Part shown: positions 14,855-21,795 of the stretch, one piece after another
Layout of the letters: each line of letters begins with the position of its first letter
How positions within the stretch are numbered: the first letter of the stretch is position 1
Assembly: GCA_022792755.1 (NCBI GenBank)
Contig: JAAWBP010000084.1
Location: 1-28,144, forward strand
Direction: 5' to 3'
Origin: Oscillospiraceae bacterium
GTDB lineage: Bacteria; Bacillota; Clostridia; Oscillospirales; Ruminococcaceae
DNA: 28,144 bases
Made by a program: the position numbers and the translations under genes
The notes under the pieces: model-generated
The model's input: the letters and a program-made list of their open reading frames with translations, nothing else
Database searches by the model: none
Told to the model about the DNA's origin: nothing

Positions 14855-15829
14855 ATGGCAAAAAAAACCAACACCAGCAAAACGGCCCATGTGATGAACC
14901 TTCTGAGCAAAAACCAGGAAGCAGCGCCTGCTGCCCCCGCCCCTGACGAAGCTCCTTCGGCTGCGGAGACCAGACAGCAGGAAGCGGCTCCAGCTCCAAC
15001 TCCTGCGGCTCCCCCTTCGATCCTGCCTTCCCTGAACCTCGACCTGGAAATTTCCACCCAGATCAAATCCGCTTTAGAGGATTCGCTCGACGATGGGCCG
15101 TCCGACATGATCACGGAAGCACAAACAGCTCCAGAACTGGCCCAATCGCAGGAGGTCTCTGAATCAAACCAAACGTCTCCCGAATTAGAGCAGGCTTCAA
15201 ACGAAACTGCTGCTGCCGAACCCCAGGACGAGCCCGAGATTCAAGAGCCGGCTTCGGAACCCTCCGCACAACCCGCGACACCGGAGGACAAGGGTGAAGC
15301 GACCTCCGCGGAACCTCCTGCCATTCAGATAGCGGAGGAAGATGCCCCCGCTTTGGACGCCTCCGTACCGGAGCAGGAATCTCCCACTCCCGAAGCGGCT
15401 TCCCTCGCTTTGGAGCAAGAACCCGTTGAAGAACCCGCAGCGGCCGAGCCTCAGGCCGAGTCCCAAGCGCCGGCCCCGTCTTCCGCACAACCTGCAGCAT
15501 CAGAAGAGGATGGGGGCGAAGCAACCTCCGCGGAGGCTCCTGTTCAGACAGCGGAGGGGCGGATCGTCTTTACTAATATTATGCAGGCGCTGGTTGAAAA
15601 AAAGGTCGACCATTACATCCAAATGTTCGGCTTGTGCAGCTGCCCGAAATGTGTAGCCGACGTAAAAGCAATCGCACTCAACAATCTCGTTCCAAAATAC
15701 ATCGTGACCGTACCGGAAGAAGAATCCCCTTGGGTCACGATTTATGAAGGAAGGTTCAGCGCAGAGGTGACAGCGCAAATCCTTCATGCATGTAAAATTG
15801 TGATGGAAAATCCCCTTCATGATCTATAA
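14855..15829 (+). CDS. ComFB-domain protein with lysine-rich N-terminus and long disordered linker
   Basis: The protein is 324 aa in three parts. Residues 1-20 are basic (Lys at 3, 4, 9 and 19) and possibly helical. Residues 21-236 are an acidic low-complexity Pro/Ala/Glu/Ser linker, broken by a hydrophobic segment at about 56-78 (ILPSLNLDLEI). Residues 237-322 are a ComFB domain with the family pattern CSCPKCVADVKAIALNNLVPKY, Cys at 261, 263 and 266, and another Cys at 313. ComFB proteins from cyanobacteria bind c-di-GMP, and the Cys set suggests a metal site. A short basic N-terminus is typical of adaptors that stimulate ParA/MinD ATPases. The gene follows parA in an apparent two-gene operon. 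The function is unknown; a ParA cargo adaptor is my inference. Confidence 0.85.
   Translation: MAKKTNTSKTAHVMNLLSKNQEAAPAAPAPDEAPSAAETRQQEAAPAPTPAAPPSILPSLNLDLEISTQIKSALEDSLDDGPSDMITEAQTAPELAQSQEVSESNQTSPELEQASNETAAAEPQDEPEIQEPASEPSAQPATPEDKGEATSAEPPAIQIAEEDAPALDASVPEQESPTPEAASLALEQEPVEEPAAAEPQAESQAPAPSSAQPAASEEDGGEATSAEAPVQTAEGRIVFTNIMQALVEKKVDHYIQMFGLCSCPKCVADVKAIALNNLVPKYIVTVPEEESPWVTIYEGRFSAEVTAQILHACKIVMENPLHDL
15261..15557 (+). repeat. Duplicated segment inside the linker of the ComFB protein
   Basis: Two diverged direct copies of about 78 bp (15261-15338 and 15480-15557) encode SAQPA-x-E-x-GEATSAE-x-P...Q-x-AE at residues 136-161 and 210-234. The similarity is clear at DNA level (CCTCCGCGGA, GCGGAGG), which suggests tandem or slipped duplication during linker growth. 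Confidence 0.7.
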
Positions 15830-15849
15830 AATTTCCCTCTCAAAGAAAG

Positions 15850-15880
15850 GCCGGCACATTTTTATGTGCCGGCTATTTTA
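15850..15880 (+). terminator. Terminator of parA-comFB
   Basis: A perfect 10-bp stem GCCGGCACAT (15850-15859) pairs with 15864-15873 across a 4-nt loop, followed by TATTTTA. It starts 20 nt after the comFB stop. Confidence 0.85.
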
Positions 15881-15908
15881 CTTTCACTCTGCCGCCGGAC
15901 ACATATAA

Positions 15909-15948
15909 ATCCAAAATCAGCTCCCTGATGAATTCAGGAAGCTGATTT
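15909..15948 (-). terminator. Terminator of the flagellar/chemotaxis operon
   Basis: On the minus strand a 15-bp stem (15948-15934 with 15928-15914, one G-U pair) and a 5-nt loop are followed by TTTT and an AT-rich tail. It lies about 43 nt after the stop of the EAL-HDOD gene. Confidence 0.8.
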
Positions 15949-15990
15949 CAGCCATATAAAACCGGCATTTCTTATGCGGTACGAAAAGAC

Positions 15991-17283
15991 CTATTCTTCG
16001 CTAAGAGCGGTCTCCGGCTCATTTTCCGTCTGTTCACTGCCATATGCATTCGTAAGCTGGTTCCAAAGATTATTGACGTTATCCATGCAGACGAAATAGA
16101 TGTTCGTAAGATGATGATCCGGAATGCCAAGCTCGGCAGCCAGCTCGGTAATCCGCTCCCAATTCGCCGCCTCGTAGCTGAGGACGAGCTCATACAGCTG
16201 ACCGCACCGGCCTGTTTTGTTCAGAAGCGCCTCACGGACCTCATCGACCATAACGACTTCACTCAAAATCTCTTCCATCGGCGCATCGATTAAATAGTTG
16301 AGGGTAGAGAACATCCCCATTAGATACGCCTCAGACTTAGAAATCGGCATATCCTTTGCATAGGTCATCAATTCACTGGCAAAGTTTGCACGCATAAACG
16401 AACGTTTCAAAAATTCTTCCGTGCTCTCGTCGATCTTATTGTCGGAAGCGTTGGCACTGAGGAGATAGACCCACTGCTTCAGCAGCTCCAAACCGAGCGT
16501 CATGACAGCCTGGTGGATCGTCGTGGCGCGGTGACGGAGGGCAAAATAAGCAGAATTGGCTATTTTCAGCAGCCCATAGGTCAAATTCGCATCGGCGCTG
16601 ATCATCTGCTCGATCTCGTCAACATCCGGATCATCGCTCATGATCGCCACCATCAGCCGGAAGAAGTTGCTCTGCAGATAGGAACCGGAATGGGTCTTGG
16701 TCGTCACGAGCTCCGCAACATACGGCCCTTCCAAAGCGTCCACACCCATAGCAACCGCTTTTTGATAGACTTCTTCGGTTTGGACTTCTGTCGCAATACA
16801 TGTTTTATTCATACTGTGGGCAATCTCGATGATGTGACGCATCGTCGTATCGTTCGTCGTTTTGGTGTTGAGCTTGATATAATCGATGCTGTCCATAAAA
16901 GCCAGATAACGCGGCGAAAACTGGAATTCGTTTACAGCGATCTTATACCCTTCCTTAGCATACTGCTGCACAAAGTGCATGGACAGCGGATGAATAATTA
17001 CACTGTCGTCGATCTGGATAACCAGCTCTGATTTTGAAAAGAGCTTCGGCGTCTTTTTCATCAGAAGCATCGTGGTAAAGGTCATGAAGTTGAGCGACCC
17101 CTTTAAGGATTTGGAAGTGTTCTGGGTCAAGAAGCTGTAAATTGTATCGGCGGCGGCAAATTCATTCACGGTATTCGGATTTTCATCGCTGAACGCCTGG
17201 TTTTCCCCGTGGTACAATATCTCGTAGCCGATGATATTTCCTTTGGGGTCTTTGATCTGCTGCCTCATAATATATTTGCTCAT
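15991..17283 (-). CDS. Degenerate EAL plus HDOD domain protein (YuxH family)
   Basis: The protein is 430 aa. Residues 1-205 are an EAL-like TIM barrel in which key catalytic elements have changed: YEILYHG (20-26) stands for the EAL motif, and VNEF (117-120) stands where active enzymes have DDFG. The substrate-side KLN (137-139) remains. Residues 210-400 form an HDOD domain (LLKIANSAYFA, AVMTLGLELLKQWV). Loss of the two metal-binding Asp makes phosphodiesterase activity unlikely; c-di-GMP binding or a purely scaffolding role remains possible. The start is the ATG at 17283 with GGGGGA 6 nt upstream. It is the last gene of the operon, 29 nt after cheV. Related proteins act in motility control. 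Confidence 0.88.
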   Translation of the reverse strand: MSKYIMRQQIKDPKGNIIGYEILYHGENQAFSDENPNTVNEFAAADTIYSFLTQNTSKSLKGSLNFMTFTTMLLMKKTPKLFSKSELVIQIDDSVIIHPLSMHFVQQYAKEGYKIAVNEFQFSPRYLAFMDSIDYIKLNTKTTNDTTMRHIIEIAHSMNKTCIATEVQTEEVYQKAVAMGVDALEGPYVAELVTTKTHSGSYLQSNFFRLMVAIMSDDPDVDEIEQMISADANLTYGLLKIANSAYFALRHRATTIHQAVMTLGLELLKQWVYLLSANASDNKIDESTEEFLKRSFMRANFASELMTYAKDMPISKSEAYLMGMFSTLNYLIDAPMEEILSEVVMVDEVREALLNKTGRCGQLYELVLSYEAANWERITELAAELGIPDHHLTNIYFVCMDNVNNLWNQLTNAYGSEQTENEPETALSEE

Positions 17284-17312
17284 AGCCGTCCCCCATCTGT
17301 TGATTTCAGAAC

Positions 17313-18230
17313 TCAATTACCTGTCAGAAGATGATCCATAATGTGAACCAGATGCCCGATTTCTGGTTTGCTCAGCTGCTCATCCGCTCCCAGTTCTTTT
17401 CCCTTGACCCGCATTTCCTCCGTGATCAGCGAAGAGAAGATAATGACCGGGATGTCTTTGAGCTCCGGGTCGCTCTTGATTAATTTCGTCAAACGATGGC
17501 CGTCCATCTGAGGCATTTCAAGGTCGGTGATCACAATAGAACAGTTGTCTCGAACTTGCCCCTGGCGTTTATACCCTGACAGGGTATCCCACAGCTCCTG
17601 GCCATTTGAGAACATCCGAACATTGATATACCCCGACTTATGGAGTGCTTCTTCGATCATTTTGGTCAGCAGGATTGAATCCTCCGCCACAAAGACCGGC
17701 ATTTCACGGCATTCACGATAACCCATCTTATCTATTTCTGAAATTTGAATCGTCGTCTGCGGCGCAATCTCCGCTACGATCCGCTCAAAGTCCAGAATTG
17801 TGACCAGATTGTCTTCACACTGTGCGATCCCGGTCGCAACGCTTTCCTCTCCTCCGGATACCGTGTCGTCCGGCTTCTGGATATCTTTCCACGAAATCCG
17901 GCTGATTCCAACGACGGTGTGTACCCGGAAAGCGATGAACATCTTATTGAAGTTTGTGACAATAAAAAGGTCTTTCTCACCTTTTTCGCTGTCGACCCCA
18001 TTCAGATATTTGGGGAGATTTACTACTGTCAGCACGACATCGCGCGGTTTGAAAATGCCTTCCACCGCCGGATGTGCGTGCGGCATAGCCTTGACCGGTG
18101 CGGACATCATAATCTCGCGCACCTTAGCCACGTTGATCCCATAGAGGTTATCGTTAATCGTAAACTCCATGATCTCGATTTCATTGGTTCCGGATTCCAA
18201 CAGGATCCCTTTTTTATCTTCTTCCAACAT
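17313..18230 (-). CDS. cheV: Chemotaxis coupling protein CheV (CheW plus receiver domain)
   Basis: The protein is 305 aa. The CheW-like domain covers about 15-160 (FTINDNLYGINVAKVREIM) and the receiver domain about 177-300. The acidic pocket is at E183/D184, the phospho-acceptor is Asp236 (VITDLEMPQ), and the switch positions are Ser266 and Lys288. CheV couples receptors to CheA and, when phosphorylated, takes part in adaptation. The start is the ATG at 18230 with AAGGGGAG 8 nt upstream, not the TTG at 18251. It follows cheD by 45 nt and precedes the EAL-HDOD gene. Confidence 0.95.
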   Translation of the reverse strand: MLEEDKKGILLESGTNEIEIMEFTINDNLYGINVAKVREIMMSAPVKAMPHAHPAVEGIFKPRDVVLTVVNLPKYLNGVDSEKGEKDLFIVTNFNKMFIAFRVHTVVGISRISWKDIQKPDDTVSGGEESVATGIAQCEDNLVTILDFERIVAEIAPQTTIQISEIDKMGYRECREMPVFVAEDSILLTKMIEEALHKSGYINVRMFSNGQELWDTLSGYKRQGQVRDNCSIVITDLEMPQMDGHRLTKLIKSDPELKDIPVIIFSSLITEEMRVKGKELGADEQLSKPEIGHLVHIMDHLLTGN

Positions 18231-18275
18231 CTTCCATTCTCCCCTTGTCAATCGAATTTACGGCTATGTCTAGCA

Positions 18276-18758
18276 CTATATAATCTGTTCCGGCTTGCCG
18301 TAACTCCGGATACAAGCCAGCCCATTGGATACATCGAACAGCAGCGTCCTCGCAATTGAGCCGCCCACATCCTCTTTCAGCAAAGGAATTCCATATTTTT
18401 TCAGCTGCATATGTACGCTTTCGATATTGCGCTGCCCGATATTGCCTAAAGAGCTGTTTCCGCCTACCTCGAACATCTTGGCCCCTCCGGCAATTTTCGC
18501 CGTCATCCTGGCCCGCTTCGCCCCTTTGAGCTCCATCTGCCTGAGCATCTCGGCAAACCCGGTATCGGCATATTTGAGAGGGGTTTTACGGCCGGCCTCC
18601 ATATTCAGCGGAAGCATGATATGGAGCAGCCCGCCCAGCTTGATGGCAGGATCGTACAGGCAAATTCCAATGCAGGAACCAAGCGCATAAGTGACGAGCA
18701 TCCCCTCCCTCTGTGCAAGCTTCATATCGGCTATTCCAACGATCAGTTTATTCTCCAC
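18276..18758 (-). CDS. cheD: Chemoreceptor glutamine deamidase CheD
   Basis: The protein is 160 aa. The catalytic triad of the family is in place: Cys29 (ALGSCIG), His46 (LLHIMLP) and Thr23 (MLVTYALG), with the spacing expected from studied CheD enzymes. It deamidates receptor glutamines and forms a complex with CheC that raises CheY-P dephosphorylation. It starts with GTG at 18758, overlapping the cheC end by 11 nt, so translation is coupled and the two proteins are probably made in step. No strong ribosome binding site of its own is visible. Confidence 0.95.
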   Translation of the reverse strand: MENKLIVGIADMKLAQREGMLVTYALGSCIGICLYDPAIKLGGLLHIMLPLNMEAGRKTPLKYADTGFAEMLRQMELKGAKRARMTAKIAGGAKMFEVGGNSSLGNIGQRNIESVHMQLKKYGIPLLKEDVGGSIARTLLFDVSNGLACIRSYGKPEQII

Positions 18759-19377
18759 TGCTAACGCCCAGCTTCCCGAGTAAAAAATTTAATGACCGGA
18801 GATCCGGTGAAAGTAAGAGCCGGCAAGGAACCTGCTTGTCATCGCAGACAAAATTGCCGCCGATTGTCATGATATGGTCGGACTGGCCTCCGTATTCAGC
18901 CATGGGGACTGCCATAATGGCGCCTTGCATGTCCACGGTAAACGCGGGAACCGTGAGCTCTATTTTGAGGTCCGCCAGCCCGCTGAGCGCATTGATAAAG
19001 GTGGAAATCATAATATTGCCCACCTCGATGAGCGCCGAACACTCCATCTCATGCAGCCCCATATAGTCCTCGACCCCTTTTCCCATAATGCTTTTCAGCA
19101 CCTGGTTGATGAAATCGAGCTTCTGCACTGCGAGCATGATCCCGTTGATCTGCCCGCCCATCTTTACCAAAACGCCCGCAGTAATCTCTTCTGCGCCGCC
19201 GATCCACTCGATCGCCTCGTTGTAGCCCATGATCCGAACCTCAGGCCTGGTGATGCGAACCTCGCAGTTCAAAAGCTGTGAGAGCGCTGTCGCCGCATTG
19301 CCCGTGCCGATGCTCCCGATTTCCTGCAAGGTATCGATTTCCAATGAGCTGAGCTCATCATAACTCTTGATATTCAA
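18748..19377 (-). CDS. cheC: CheY-P phosphatase CheC
   Basis: The protein is 209 aa with two pseudo-symmetric CheC motifs of the form [D/S]-x3-E-x2-N-x22-P. The second is intact (SALIEVGN, then Pro 22 residues later). The first reads DTLQEIGS with Pro at the right distance, so its Asn is replaced by Ser22 and this site may be inactive. It starts with TTG at 19377, 7 nt after AGGAGGG. It acts on CheY-P, is stimulated by CheD, and is translationally coupled to it. It follows the flgG-like gene by 15 nt. Confidence 0.93.
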   Translation of the reverse strand: MNIKSYDELSSLEIDTLQEIGSIGTGNAATALSQLLNCEVRITRPEVRIMGYNEAIEWIGGAEEITAGVLVKMGGQINGIMLAVQKLDFINQVLKSIMGKGVEDYMGLHEMECSALIEVGNIMISTFINALSGLADLKIELTVPAFTVDMQGAIMAVPMAEYGGQSDHIMTIGGNFVCDDKQVPCRLLLSPDLRSLNFLLGKLGVSSGE

Positions 19378-19392
19378 CCGCTAGCCCTCCTA

Positions 19393-20139
19393 TCAGGTTC
19401 TCAAGTTGTTGATCGTGGTCTCAATCTCGTCAGAGGTCTGCACGATTTTGAGCGCCATCCCATAGGCCCGCTGTGCCTCGATCACCTTTGTAATCTCGTC
19501 GGCGAGGTCGACGTTGGACATTTCCAGCGCGCATTGGATCAGCTTGCCTGTTCCCATCATCAGCTCGCCGTTTTTGTCGACCGGCAGAAAACGGGTACCG
19601 CCGATATGCTGTATCCCATCATAATTCCCATAATCAAAGATCCCGACGGGCTGCGGGGCCGTGTGATCGGCAACCTCAATGATATTCCCGTCGGTTCCGA
19701 GGACTAACCGCCTCTGTTCATCAGTCAGCACCCAGATGCGCTCCTGAACCGGATTCCCATTTTCATCTGTCTCTCCGGTCGGGCGCAGATAATCATTGAC
19801 CGAAAACGCACCGTTCCGGGTAAAAGAAATCTCGTTGGTCGTCGGATCCAGCACCGCAAAAAAACCGTCGCCTTCAATCATATAATCCTGGTACCGGCCT
19901 GTGGTCGCGACCCCTCCCGGGTTAGAATCCGTCGAGGTCATCAGAAGGCGGGTGCCGACTCCATACGGAACCTGCGGCTGTTCGATGGCCGCCATATCCT
20001 GGTAAAACAGCGAGGTAAACCGCGCCTTCTCCGCCTTAAACCCGTAGGTGTTGACGTTTGCAATGTTGTTGCCCTGGATACTCATCCGCAGCATCTGCTG
20101 GGAGGCGCCTATCGCACCGATGAAAAACGATTGATCCAT
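19393..20139 (-). CDS. flgG: Flagellar rod protein FlgG-like (FlhP type)
   Basis: The protein is 248 aa. It has the N-terminal flagellar rod signature (NNIANVNTYGFKAEKARF, about 24-41), the core GDGFFAV (90-96) with the FTRNGAFSVN motif typical of FlgE/F/G, and the C-terminal helix NVDLADEITKVIEAQRAYGMALKIVQTSDE. The FlgG-type C-terminus supports a distal rod protein. It is the second of two paralogous genes, as in Bacillus flhO-flhP, so flhP is an equally fair name. The ATG at 20139 follows GAGGGG by 6 nt. It would be exported by the apparatus encoded upstream. Confidence 0.88.
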   Translation of the reverse strand: MDQSFFIGAIGASQQMLRMSIQGNNIANVNTYGFKAEKARFTSLFYQDMAAIEQPQVPYGVGTRLLMTSTDSNPGGVATTGRYQDYMIEGDGFFAVLDPTTNEISFTRNGAFSVNDYLRPTGETDENGNPVQERIWVLTDEQRRLVLGTDGNIIEVADHTAPQPVGIFDYGNYDGIQHIGGTRFLPVDKNGELMMGTGKLIQCALEMSNVDLADEITKVIEAQRAYGMALKIVQTSDEIETTINNLRT

Positions 20140-20156
20140 CTTTTCCCCTCACTTTC

Positions 20157-20909
20157 TTATAGGCGTCCGACGTCGGACGCAGCCTTGGTCATCAATGAAT
20201 CGTACATTTTAGAGAGCTCGGCGGCGCTTTGGAGCGCACGCTGTACGCTGATCATTTCAGTCATCTGGCTGACCATATCGGTGTTGGAACGCTCCAAATA
20301 CCGCCAGTGCAGCCGGTATTCGTTGGTCAAGCGCGCCCCTGTTCCGTCAAACAGCCCCTGCTGGTTATGTTCCAGCTGCTGCTCGTAATCATCAAAATCA
20401 TAGACGCCCAGCTTTGCCAGAAAATCGCCGTTTTCCGTGTAGATATTCCCGTACTCATCCCCGACGATTTTGTCGGTTCCCAGCCAAATCCCCCGGCCGT
20501 TTTCGTCCAGAACCTGGCCGTATCCTCCAAGCCAGAGATAACCGTTGTTATCCAGCGAAAAGCTGCCGGCCCTTGTATAGGAAACGCCGCCGTCCGGGCG
20601 CTGGATGGCAAAAAAGCCCTTGCCCTCGATGGCGAAATCCAAGCTGATCCCCGTGGGTTCGGGCGCCCCCTGGGTGTAGTCGGTGTAAATCTGGCTGGTA
20701 GCCCGGATATAGCTCTGCCGCCCAATGTCCTGATAATCCTTTATTTTGTTCCCGACGCGGGTGTACATCACGTCGTCGAAGGTGCTGGAGGTGTATTTAT
20801 TTTCTTTAAATCCAGCCGTCGATATGTTCGTCAAATTATTTGCCACCACATTCAGGTTTCGCTGCTGGGTGAGCATCCCTGATGTCAGATTGTAAAAACC
20901 TTTGAACAC
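20157..20909 (-). CDS. flgF: Flagellar rod protein FlgF-like (FlhO type)
   Basis: The protein is about 250 aa. It carries VVANNLTNISTAGFKENK near the N-terminus, GKGFFAIQ with VSYTRAGSFSLD in the core, and SNTDMVSQMTEMISVQRALQSAAEL at the C-terminus. I prefer the GTG at 20909 over the ATG at 20915. GAAGGA lies 6 nt before the GTG but touches the ATG, and the resulting MFKGFYNLTSGML aligns with FlgF/FlgG starts. The gene begins right at the sigma-factor stop, so it is coupled to fliA. Whether it is proximal (FlgF) or another rod subunit cannot be settled here. Confidence 0.82.
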   Translation of the reverse strand: MFKGFYNLTSGMLTQQRNLNVVANNLTNISTAGFKENKYTSSTFDDVMYTRVGNKIKDYQDIGRQSYIRATSQIYTDYTQGAPEPTGISLDFAIEGKGFFAIQRPDGGVSYTRAGSFSLDNNGYLWLGGYGQVLDENGRGIWLGTDKIVGDEYGNIYTENGDFLAKLGVYDFDDYEQQLEHNQQGLFDGTGARLTNEYRLHWRYLERSNTDMVSQMTEMISVQRALQSAAELSKMYDSLMTKAASDVGRL

Positions 20910-20911
20910 AG

Positions 20912-21781
20912 TCATTCCTTCTTTCGTTTTTTTCTGCGCGGAGCGGAATCGTCGTTGATATAGGCATTCATATAATCCTGCAGTTTCTCGATCGCGCAGG
21001 CGTGAATCTGTGAAACGCGGGGGGCGCTGACCTCCATGACCTGGGCGATTTCCTTCATATGCAGATTTTTTTCATAGTATAAGGAAAGCACAATCTGCTC
21101 GTTTTTTTTCAGCGTCCGGATCCCCGCGGCCAGCGCCTCGCGGAACTCCTGTTCCTGAAACACCGCCTCCGGCTGCCCCGCCGTATCCTTTGTCGGGATT
21201 TCCAGCCCGGAATTATCCGACTTGGACAGATCGACCATCGCGTCCAGAGAAAGGACATTCCCCAGTGCAATCCCGGCGATCTCCTTTTGATACTTTTCCG
21301 TCGTGACGCCTAATTTTTCAGCGACTTCAGCATCATTGGGGTAGCGGTTAAGTTCATTATACAACTCTGAGACGACTTGGTCAATTTCTTTGGTGCGTTT
21401 TCTCAGACTTCGCGGAAGCCAATCTTGTTTACGCGCCATATCAATCACCATGCCGCGGATCCGCCGCGCCACATAAGTGTCAAATTTGGCGCCCTTTTCA
21501 GGATCGTATTTATCGATGGCGTTTAACAGGGTCAACACGCCTTCGCTGATGACGTCATCCACCTGGGCAAAATGGCTGTAAATTCCTTTGACCTGCAACG
21601 CTACCCTTTTGATAGAGCTTTTATACCGCAAAACCAGGGCCCACTTGTAATTGTCGTCGCCGGTAAGCCGGTAAGCATCGAGCAGCTCCTGGGTATCCAT
21701 CCCGTCGACTGCCACCTGGAATATGTCTTGGCTGTTCTGCGTTTCCTGGGCCTTCTTCGCAGTTGTCTGAATCTGGTTCAA
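20912..21781 (-). CDS. fliA: RNA polymerase sigma-28 factor FliA/SigD
   Basis: The protein is 289 aa. Region 2 is recognisable (FDTYVARRIRGMVIDMARKQDWLPRS in part: RRIRGMVIDMAR is the FliA/WhiG hallmark), region 3 starts at ELYNELNRYPNDAEVAEKLG, and region 4 has YYEKNLHMKEIAQVMEVSAPRVSQIHACAI. The start is TTG at 21781, 7 nt after a full GGAGG lying just past the flhA stop; the ATG at 21799 would begin inside flhA before the site. It directs late motility genes, possibly those with the candidate promoters at 9224, 10142 and 13983. The C-terminus is very basic (RRKKRKKE). No flgM lies in the window. Confidence 0.95.
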   Translation of the reverse strand: MNQIQTTAKKAQETQNSQDIFQVAVDGMDTQELLDAYRLTGDDNYKWALVLRYKSSIKRVALQVKGIYSHFAQVDDVISEGVLTLLNAIDKYDPEKGAKFDTYVARRIRGMVIDMARKQDWLPRSLRKRTKEIDQVVSELYNELNRYPNDAEVAEKLGVTTEKYQKEIAGIALGNVLSLDAMVDLSKSDNSGLEIPTKDTAGQPEAVFQEQEFREALAAGIRTLKKNEQIVLSLYYEKNLHMKEIAQVMEVSAPRVSQIHACAIEKLQDYMNAYINDDSAPRRKKRKKE

Positions 21782-21795
21782 ACAATCACCTCCGC

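Noticed and set aside
17313..18251. Upstream TTG start of cheV at 18251
   Set aside because: The ribosome binding site AAGGGGAG lies downstream of it and is correctly spaced for the ATG at 18230.
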